A stretch of DNA of 19,360 bases from Saccoglossus kowalevskii (Eukaryota; Hemichordata; Enteropneusta; Harrimaniidae). The stretch spans positions 70,332 to 89,691 of the forward strand of contig NW_003125912.1 in NCBI RefSeq assembly GCF_000003605.2, written 5' to 3'. Under the pieces are notes generated by a model. That model worked only from the letters and a program-made list of their open reading frames with translations, was not told the DNA's origin and did not search any database. A program made the position numbers and the translations under genes. Numbering within the stretch: position 1 is the stretch's first letter; each line of letters opens with the position of its first letter. Of this stretch, positions 12,678 to 18,598 are shown piece after piece.

Positions 12678-13370
12678 CACTGCTGTTGTGTATGTGTCTT
12701 TTGTCAGTGTTACTGTGCATCATGACGTATTCTCGGCGCATTAAAATACATATTATTGAGTCATTATTTCATATTTGATATGAATTATGTTGGACTATAT
12801 ATAAATGTTCGCATAAAATGTTGTGTTTTCGTGATCAAGGTGTGTTTAATAAACGCGTACTGTAAATAATGACTCATGGTAAACATTTCTACAACGACTG
12901 ATCATTGAAGTCTACTATGCACTACATTTATTCCCATTGCTTCTTAAATGACATGTTTACTAATGAGTATGTTAGAACAAAGTAATATAGTTATTCTATG
13001 TATTCTGACAATCTGACGTATTATAACAACATTTCAATCGACAAATGTTCATGACAAAATAAGTGTTATCGGTGTTTCTTCAGGTCAAGTACGTTTATTC
13101 GCAAGATAAAACACAGCCACAGAGTATCTCAAGGCTGTCATATATATTTAATAATATTTCAAAACATAAATTATTAAATAAGAGATTTCTTCTATCACAA
13201 TAATCACGATTGAAATATGCAACTTCGAATAATTTGAATATATACTGTCCATGAAGAGACATGATTCGAGCTTCATCGTTCTTTTTAGGCAGGTAATGAA
13301 TGGGGAGTAATATCGGCTAATTAATTTATTAATCATTCAAATAACACCCTACTGTCGGATTTCTCAACAG

Positions 13371-13377
13371 TATAAAT
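13371..13377 (+). promoter_or_regulatory. Candidate proximal TATA box of the NG-peptide gene
   Basis: TATAAAT at 13371-13377 would direct transcription from about 13400, leaving a 5' UTR of roughly 65 bases before the start codon at 13465. This competes with the alternative that 13430 is a splice acceptor and the promoter lies farther upstream. The sequence alone does not decide between the two. Confidence 0.35.
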
Positions 13378-13430
13378 GAACTATTTTGAAACAGTTGGAC
13401 TTAAATCGTCGTTCTTTTTTATATTTGTAG

Positions 13431-13560
13431 GTACACACTAAAGCACTAGCTTTACTGATTAGATATGCTTAGAAAGATCAATGCAGTGGTCTTTTTCCTC
13501 GTGGCTATATGTACCCTGTCCAGAGCAACATTTGGTGAAGATGGCATGACCGAGAAGCAG
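13431..13560 (+). other. Exon 1 of the NG-peptide precursor (5' UTR tail and signal peptide)
   Basis: The right edge is a strong donor, CAG|GTATGT, at 13560/13561, in phase 0. The left edge may be a splice acceptor: a pyrimidine-rich stretch ending TTTGTAG at 13430, which would make this a 130-bp exon with 34 bases of 5' UTR. If the gene instead uses the TATA box at 13371, the exon starts near 13400. The coding part (13465-13560) is 32 codons. It begins MLRKINAVVFFLVAIC and runs on to a CTLSRATFG end, then a short acidic stretch EDGMTEKQ. This is a textbook secretory signal: basic n-region, hydrophobic core at residues 7-18, and small residues before a likely cut at about residues 21-24. Confidence 0.8.
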
Positions 13561-15290
13561 GTATGTTGATTTTCATCAAAGCATAATTGTCAGAAAGAGC
13601 AGATGGAATAGGTAATATGGAATTCAGTTTTCAAATGTGGCATTGGACGTACACACAAAATCCTCAGGGTGAAATCAAATAACAGTAGAATTGTGCATAT
13701 TTATTGAAATAATTAAGTTAATTGGATCAATAAATGTCTATTCAGGTTTAGCTAATGTAAACTGTATGTAGTTAATATTTACAGAAATTAAAAGCCAGTT
13801 ACTACACACAATCAGAATTAAACAAATACTGCAATGTTAACCTGTCAATCGATGAAGATGAACATGTATTTATTATGTACATGTACTTGAATACAACGAG
13901 TTGTAACTTCTTCAACAATAACTGTCACACACTAAGATCAAATTATAAGTTTTTGTATTATATTGGGTGAGTCAATACACGTAATCCTTATTCCATAAGG
14001 CACGATAAGTGGCACACGTCTCCAAGCCATAAGGGAATGAGAGAGTAAAAATTACTGATGTTTTGTTACGATATCAGTGAGAAGGGAGCACTACATTTTC
14101 CACTTTACCAATCCCGCGTGACGTTTGGATGTTGGGAATGAACGGATTTCCATGTTGACTTATTTAGATTTAACTAAATCAACAAGAAACTTGAAGGATT
14201 CTTTATCATGTTGACATTTCCCAAAGTACATTCCGTACAAAGTACATTCCGTACAAAGTACATTAAAGTTGCCCGTTCCTTGTCAGTTTGGTTATGCTTT
14301 ACATAAATGAAGGTTTTACCTTGACAGAGGTTTGCATTTTCAAAACTTTTTCTTGAACGCAAGATTTACGGACGTCTTCTCGATTCTTTCCCGAATAATC
14401 GATTGCTATTAAATTTGGAAAGAGTTGAGATCTCAGTGTATCAATTTCTTGACTTCGTTTACCCAAATTATTTTGAATTATAAGATTATTGAACAAAATA
14501 ACTACATATTACATCGAAAACAGGTAACTAGCTTGTTTGGCTATTGCTATAACTATTCTATATTGGTGTAAGATGTTCCTGAATGCACATATGACCAGTT
14601 CTCTGTCTTACAATACATAAAGGGATAGAATTCATTATATTAGTAAACAAATATATAATAAAACAGTAAATGGTACCTTTTCGCAACAAATGTTTAACTT
14701 TCGTGTTTTTGGTTACTAAGGTACTTAAGTTGCACAAATATTGGCCAAAAGAAGATATCTCAGAATTAGGAAGTTCATCAACCTCGGGGGATAGTGGCGA
14801 GAACGAAGCAGTGAAAATGGGATTCTGGGCTGTTGATGGAAAACGAAATGGGTTTTGGAATGGAAAACGCAATGGTTTCTGGAATGGCAAGAGGAATTTT
14901 GATGATCTGAGAATATTTGGAACAAATAAAAAACATTCAAGCATCAACAATCAAAAAAGGAATGGTTTTTGGAACGGAAAGCGGAATTTTGATGATTTTG
15001 AAATACCGGAGAAGAAGGAACAACCACACTGGAGAGATGAAAAAAAGAATGGGTTCTGGAACGGGAAAAGGAATTTTGACAACTTTAAAACAGATGACCT
15101 GCAATACCCTAGTATAGAAGACAAAAGGAATGGCTTTTGGAATGGGAAAAGGAACTTTGAAATGTCTATGAATAAGAAGGCGTCCGCAAGTACTGAAAGT
15201 GAAAAAAGAAACGGGTTCTATAATGGCAAGAGAAGTGTTGATAACACAATGAACATATCTTCATATCACTATAAAGAATCAGCAAAAAAG
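13465..15290 (+). CDS. NG-peptide neuropeptide precursor (NGFWNamide/NGFYNamide), 5' part; join 13465-13560 and 14721-15290
   Basis: This is a secreted precursor of amidated NG neuropeptides, processed in the regulated secretory pathway. Exon 1 gives the signal peptide. Exon 2 gives an acidic linker, five NGFWNGKR units and a final NGFYNGKR. Each unit ends in Gly (amide donor) plus Lys-Arg (convertase site) and is preceded by KR or KK, so NGFWNamide and NGFYNamide are predicted. NG peptides act through the neuropeptide-S/CCAP-type receptors of deuterostomes (established knowledge of the family). Both junctions are phase 0 with consensus sites. The coding sequence seen is 32 plus 190 codons and has no stop: exon 2 ends at AAG|GTGAGC. 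Related precursors end in a neurophysin domain, which I did not find here and expect downstream. An unspliced reading from ATG 14670 to the stop at 15324-15326 would lack a good signal peptide and would add 11 intron-encoded residues. Confidence 0.93.
13785..13966 (+). other. Exon-like open stretch inside intron 1 (possible alternative or poison exon)
   Basis: A 182-bp segment is preceded by TTTACAG and ends ATTGG|GTGAGT, a near-ideal donor. Read in phase 0, as exon 1 would require, it is open throughout. It starts KLKASYYTQSELNKY and contains three Cys (one in the YCNVN context, two in SCNFFNNNC). The in-frame stop is the TGA formed by the donor itself. I do not recognise the peptide. Its length is not a multiple of three, so splicing it to 14721 shifts the frame and hits a stop within about 17 codons, removing all NG peptides. 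The acceptor has a weak pyrimidine tract. It may be a regulated exon, part of another transcript, or chance. Confidence 0.3.
14222..14264. repeat. 16-bp tandem repeat, 2.7 copies
   Basis: The unit CAAAGTACATTCCGTA occurs twice perfectly at 14222-14237 and 14238-14253, then partly at 14254-14264. It lies in intron 1, about 460 bp before exon 2. Confidence 0.95.
14721..15290 (+). other. Exon 2 of the NG-peptide precursor (all peptide copies)
   Basis: This 570-bp exon (190 codons) lies between acceptor TTACTAAG (14720) and donor AAG|GTGAGC (15290/15291), phase 0 at both ends. The order is: a linker VLKLHKYWPKEDISEL then a Ser/Gly/Glu-rich acidic part; a degenerate unit MGFWAVDGKR (14817-14846); NGFWNGKR at 14847-14870 and 14871-14894; then three further NGFWNGKR units and one NGFYNGKR, separated by acidic spacers. 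The last spacer ends ESAKK at the exon boundary, giving a dibasic site just before whatever the next exon encodes. That fits release of a C-terminal domain such as neurophysin. Confidence 0.92.
14847..15233 (+). repeat. Coding repeat: five NGFWNGKR and one NGFYNGKR peptide units
   Basis: Units lie at 14847-14870, 14871-14894, 14961-14984, 15048-15071 and 15129-15152 (NGFWNGKR), and 15210-15233 (NGFYNGKR). Start-to-start distances are 24, 90, 87, 81 and 81 bp, all multiples of three, consistent with in-frame duplication of a peptide-plus-spacer module. Synonymous codons vary between units (for example GGG TTT TGG, GGT TTC TGG, GGC TTT TGG) while the peptide does not change, which indicates purifying selection on the peptide. 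Four spacers following NGFWNGKR start with NFDD, NFDD, NFDN and NFEM. Confidence 0.95.
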
Positions 15291-15327
15291 GTGAGCCCAA
15301 AATTAACACGTAATTGCAATTTTTAAA

Positions 15328-15720
15328 AAGTTTCACAGTATGAGTTAATTGACTAGGCTCTATGGCTGCTATATTTCATGATACGTTGCGAAATATGAGT
15401 TAATATACATGGCTCAGTAACTGATGTAAATGCTAATACGTTACACATTATAAGTTCATTGACAAGGCAACATAGGAATTGTAATTTTTAATATAACACC
15501 TAACACATAACACAGTATGAGGTAATTGACAGAGCACGTTAGCGATCTTTAATTTATACTGTTAAGCCATTTGACAGGGTTTCACAGTGATTATGATACT
15601 TCATTAATTACGCAGTAAGAGCTAGGTTACAGGGTTCTGTATTTATTATAATAGTACAGTACACACTATGAACTACATTACAGCACTCCGTAACGATTGT
15701 ACTACTTATTGTTATACATC
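15328..15720. repeat. Diverged copies of the 55-bp satellite
   Basis: Starting only about 40 bp after the splice donor, motifs such as CACAGTATGAGTTAATTGAC, CACAGTATGAGGTAATTGAC, GCAGTAAGAGCTAGGTTACAG and CACTATGAACTACATTACAG recur at roughly 50-60 bp. They match the conserved unit ACACAGTACGAGCTAAGTTA of the arrays at 17940-19360 but are much more decayed, so this is the older part of the same family. Confidence 0.7.
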
Positions 15721-16110
15721 ATAACACCATAACTTACAGTGTGCCGTAATTTCCCCATATTTTACGGAGTATTTTCATCCTACCATATTTGGAAATGCGA
15801 ATTCCAAATATAGAATGATTACGCGCGTAAGCGTCCTCCAATTATAAAAACAATATGGCTGCCACCAGGGTTTGAACGAACTCCTAACAAAGTAGTTCGC
15901 TGATTTTGTTCTAAGCGTATTGAATTTCGGCATTACCATGATGTATCCTTGGGAGAAAAGATTTATAATAATAAGGTTATTCCGAGGATACCTCAAAGTA
16001 TGCATTCAGACAGTACACTGTCGCATCGAACTCCGCCGCGCGTCGATCGATACTTCCGCCTTACTCTCTTCGTGCCTACTTTGAGGTATCCTCGCAATAA
16101 CCTCATAATA
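15718..16110. mobile_element. Interspersed core element, copy A, with large inverted repeat
   Basis: This core is related to sequences at 16220-16390 (left half) and 17690-17940 (right half). Shared landmarks are TTACAGTGTGCCGTAA, a CCGTAA/TTACGG hairpin (15744-15777), GATTACGCGCGTAAGCG (a perfect 12-bp palindrome at 15819-15830), an ATGGCTGCCACCAGG stretch, a GATGTAT-CTGGGA-type stretch, AATAATAAGGTT and TCAGACAGTAC. It ends in an inverted repeat, 15974-16000 against 16077-16103, matching at 26 of 27 positions around a GC-rich 76-bp loop. It is flanked by 55-bp satellite on both sides. I see no transposase or reverse-transcriptase coding, so it is probably a non-autonomous element with associated satellite. 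I cannot name its class. Confidence 0.6.
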
Positions 16111-16220
16111 CATTACACAGTATAATCTAAGTTATAGGGCTTCGCAGCGATTATAATACTTAATTTATTACACAGCTTGAGCTAGATTACAGAGTTACGT
16201 AACGATTATTATTATATATC
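16105..16220. repeat. About two units of the 55-bp satellite between core elements
   Basis: ATTACACAGTATAATCTAAG, CAGCGATTATAATACTTAAT and a second diverged unit join core copy A to core copy C. The satellite therefore adjoins the core element at several sites, which suggests they move or expand as one composite. Confidence 0.7.
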
Positions 16221-16390
16221 TGTCACCGTAACGCCATAAGTTACAGCGTGCCGTAATTTTACGGTATTGCCCTGGGTATATCATCCTACGATAATAGGAA
16301 ACGTGAATTTTTAATATTAAACGATTACGCGTCTTAGCGTAATGATAAATCAAAGAGAGCTTAGAAAGAACTCCCATGTCCTGGAAATGT
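16220..16390. mobile_element. Truncated core element, copy C (left half)
   Basis: It aligns with the left part of copy A: the GCCATAAGTTACAGCGTGCC start, the hairpin CCGTAATTTTACGG (16251-16264), ATATCATCCTAC, GATTACGCGTCTTAGCG and a shared AGAACTCC-like end. It lacks the region that forms the 27-bp inverted repeat in copy A. Confidence 0.6.
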
Positions 16391-16848
16391 CGGAGGCATG
16401 AAGTACAAATACTATAATATTAAAAACACATTTATAAAGACATAAAGCAAATATTTGGTTTATTGCAAAAAAATCATTGAAATATGTCTCATTTTGACCA
16501 TAGACCTGTTCTTGTCATTTATATTCATAGTAAGCTTATGTGCTTATAATAGAGCAAATACAGTATTGAAAAATGAAACTGAAAGCGATGATTAGAATTG
16601 GTTCTAAGCAAATAATTCCAATTTAAACAATTCTTAAACTCCACCGTAACTGGTTTAACAATTATAAATATTAATGATGGTCATATATCTCATCAGACTA
16701 CACAGTTATAGCACCGGTTCCTATCTGCAACAGTACTTGTTACGTTACAGTTATGCATATTAAGAAACACGTATGAAACTAATAATAAGTACTTAATTAA
16801 TGCATGGATTTCCACCCTGAAGTGATCAGATGTGTGGATTATTTAAAA
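16391..16848. other. AT-rich sequence without recognised content
   Basis: No open frame, gene motif or clear repeat was seen between the truncated core element and the roughly 150-bp tandem family. Confidence 0.5.
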
Positions 16849-17330
16849 GCACCTATGTACCTAGTTTCATTAAAATTTGATCTATGGTACTCAAGATATC
16901 TGTGCAGCACCAATAAAATGGTTAATTTATGCAAATTAGGTAATTAGTAAGTACAACATTTAACCCTAAACTGAACATCTATATGGCTTAGCTCTAATTA
17001 TCTACATGTGTATGTACCATGTTTCATTGAAATCTGTTTGATGGTATTTGAGATATGAGCGTCAGAGTTGAAAATTGTTTAATTATGTACATTGGATAAT
17101 TAATTTGCAAGGAATTCACCCAAAAACTAGTCAGGTCTGAACATTATCCTAGAGCATCTATGTACCAAGTTTCATTCAAATCTGCTCAATGAGAAACAAG
17201 TGAAAATGCTTGAAAATCAGTTAATGAATATGCAAATTAGGTAATTAATATGTACTGATTTCTAACAAAATCTAATCAGGTATGAGCACTAACCCAGAGC
17301 ATCTATGTAGCTAGTTTCAATAAATAATCA
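16849..17330. repeat. Diverged tandem repeat of about 145-157 bp, 3-4 copies
   Basis: The anchor TATGTACC followed by AGTTTCATT-type sequence and AAATCTG recurs at 16854, 17011, 17159 and 17304, that is, spacings of 157, 148 and 145 bp. Each unit also has a TATGCAAATTAGGTAATTA-like block and a segment resembling AATCAGGT-TGAGCA. The TGTACCAAGTTTCATTSAAATC type of phrase is a common dispersed repeat in marine invertebrates (general knowledge, not searched). No coding was seen. Confidence 0.75.
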
Positions 17331-17432
17331 TAATTAAACTCAATTACAATGCAATACGACGTAGAGATGCATTTTAATCAAGTTTAATTAAAGTTAAATA
17401 TCCCTTGACGGAACATAGAAATGCTTAGTAAC

Positions 17433-17491
17433 GGGGGAAGGTATGGTACAATTATATTAATATTAATATTAATTGAACCATACCTTCCCCC
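17433..17491. repeat. Near-perfect palindrome with 21-bp arms
   Basis: The left arm 17433-17453 (starting GGGGGAAGGTATGGT) and the right arm 17471-17491 (ending ACCATACCTTCCCCC) match at 20 of 21 positions. The 17-bp centre is TATTAA-rich and itself palindromic, so nearly the whole 59 bp could fold or extrude as a cruciform. Weaker pairing continues outward (CTTAGTAA on the left against TTTACTAATCCTAAG on the right), suggesting a small foldback element or terminal repeats of a deleted element. Confidence 0.85.
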
Positions 17492-17621
17492 TTTACTAAT
17501 CCTAAGCTTCGCAAATTATGAAACATTGTGAGTACCCATGTGTGCAGCTTCACTTGTACAAAAGGTCCCACTTTGTTGGTGTGTACCCGGACCACTGACT
17601 CCACTTCTACTTCTATACAAA

Positions 17622-17661
17622 CATACACGCACACACCCCCACACACAGACGCACAGACGCA
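17622..17661. repeat. CA-rich simple repeat
   Basis: An interrupted CACACA/CACAGACG run lies just left of core copy B. It accounts for the Cys/Val-rich minus-strand open frame seen here (17452-17880), which I do not regard as a gene. Confidence 0.85.
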
Positions 17662-17689
17662 CTGACCGCAAAGACTCCCATTGTGTGCT

Positions 17690-17940
17690 TCGCACACGGG
17701 AGTACACAAAACATGGCTACCCCCGGGTTTTACCGGACCCCACACAAAGAAGTTCGCTAGATCTGTTCTAAACGTTTTGGAATTCTGCTTTCCAATGATG
17801 TATTCCTGGGAAGATAAGACGTATAATAATAAGGTTTTTACGAGGACACTGCACAGTAAGCACTCAGACAGTACGCGCACTCCCGATGTACATTCTTCGT
17901 GTACCCTTCACAGTATCCTCGAATTAACCTCATATAATAA
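17690..17940. mobile_element. Interspersed core element, copy B (right half)
   Basis: It aligns with copy A from the ATGGCTACCCCCGGGTTTTA stretch through AGTTCGCT, GATGTATTCCTGGGA, AATAATAAGGTTTTTACGAG and CACTCAGACAGTACGC to a TATCCTCGAATTAACCTCAT end, directly followed by the 55-bp satellite, as in copy A. The inverted repeat that is 26/27 in copy A is heavily eroded here. No protein-coding potential is convincing. Confidence 0.6.
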
Positions 17941-18271
17941 TATATTACACAGTATAAGATTAATTACAGTGCTCTGTAGCGATTATAATACCTAATACAT
18001 TACAGAGTATATGCTAAGTTACAGGGCTCTGTAGCGATTATAATACTCAATATATTACAAAATACTAGCTCTAAATTACAGAACTCTGTAGAGATCACAT
18101 TACTGGATCCATTACACACACGAGCTCTAAATTACAGGACTCTGTAGCGATTATAATACTTAGTACATTACACAGTACGAGCTAAGTTACTGGGCTATGT
18201 AGCGATTATTATACTTGATACATTACCCATTACGAGCTAAGTTACAGGCTCTGTAGCGATTATAATACTTG
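17940..18271. repeat. 55-bp satellite array, first block (about 6 units)
   Basis: Units contain TAGCGATTATAATACTTGAT, ACATTACACAGTACGAGCTA and AGTTACAGGGCTATG in tandem. TAGCGA recurs at 18145, 18200 and 18254. Copies are moderately diverged and the array directly follows core copy B. Confidence 0.93.
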
Positions 18272-18598
18272 TGTAACCAAGTGTTGTGTGCGGGCAGTAC
18301 CCTGATTGAAACACTGGTACGGCCCTTGCTTGTGAGCGAGAGTGCCTCAGAATAACTATGACGTCACTGTCTGGACGTACTTTTCGTGTATTGTATTTTG
18401 CTATGAACAGTATCGTTTATCTGCTTGTAATTTTCATTTTTTAATACCTTTCATATTTGAGTGTGTTTTATTTGAAATCTGTCAGCTGTGCTTTGGGAGA
18501 GGATTTGTCTTTCCCGCGTGACGGGTAACGTGATTGAGTAGGCATGCGCAGAGAATGAGACGAGACAGGCTTGAGATTGTGACGTGGCTTTGGACGGT
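18272..18598. other. 327-bp non-repetitive block embedded in register in the satellite
   Basis: The satellite breaks after ATAATACTTG and resumes at ATATATTACACAG, exactly where an uninterrupted unit would continue. The inserted 327 bp share nothing obvious with the satellite. They contain a perfect CRE (TGACGTCA, 18359-18366), a GCATGCGCA NRF1-like site (18542-18550) and a second TGACGT half-site near 18580. I see no terminal inverted repeat, no clear target-site duplication and no convincing exon. It could be a small non-autonomous insertion, or a unique region around which the array spread. Confidence 0.65.

Larger units (their letters stand above)
11010..13360. other. Unique AT-rich upstream DNA with simple repeats
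   Basis: No coding exon was recognised. It contains a TTA/ATT microsatellite (about 12331-12354), a 13-base G tract (12665-12677), a short TATA-like palindromic T/A-rich stretch at 11209-11229, and ordinary AT-rich sequence. The largest frames (60-70 codons) have no recognisable content. Confidence 0.55.
13561..14720 (+). other. Intron 1 of the NG-peptide gene
   Basis: This 1,160-bp intron runs from GTATGT to TACTAAG, phase 0. A second AG nine bases downstream (14728-14729) is also in frame, so use of that site would simply drop three residues (Val-Leu-Lys). The intron contains an exon-like open stretch at 13785-13966 and a short 16-bp tandem repeat at 14222-14264, both listed separately. 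The rest is AT-rich and unremarkable. Confidence 0.85.

Noticed and set aside
14558-14950. 130-codon minus-strand open frame, and a 71-codon one at 14725-14940
   Set aside because: These are reverse-strand shadows of the NG-peptide exon; the product is Phe/Pro-rich only because it is antisense to the repeats.
14670-15326. Single-exon gene from ATG 14670 to the stop at 15324-15326
   Set aside because: It would lack a proper signal peptide, start inside what looks like the splice-acceptor region, and end with 11 residues encoded after a strong GTGAGC donor. The upstream exon gives a far better signal sequence in matching phase.
15853-15885. GGTTTGAACGAACTCC resembling a tRNA-type B box
   Set aside because: No matching A box or cloverleaf, and the equivalent position in core copy B (GGGTTTTACCGGACCCC) does not keep it.
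17452-17880. 142-codon minus-strand open frame with Cys/Val-rich centre
   Set aside because: The Cys/Val stretch is the CA-rich simple repeat read backwards and the rest is core repeat element. The similar frame in copy A (15775-16005) reflects shared DNA ancestry, not a conserved protein.
18486-18526. Possible short exon (CTGTGCTTTGGGAGAGG) that looked like a neurophysin fragment CFG-G
   Set aside because: The frame that gives Cys-Phe-Gly stops within 12 codons, other frames are not Cys-rich, and the neurophysin spacing pattern is absent.
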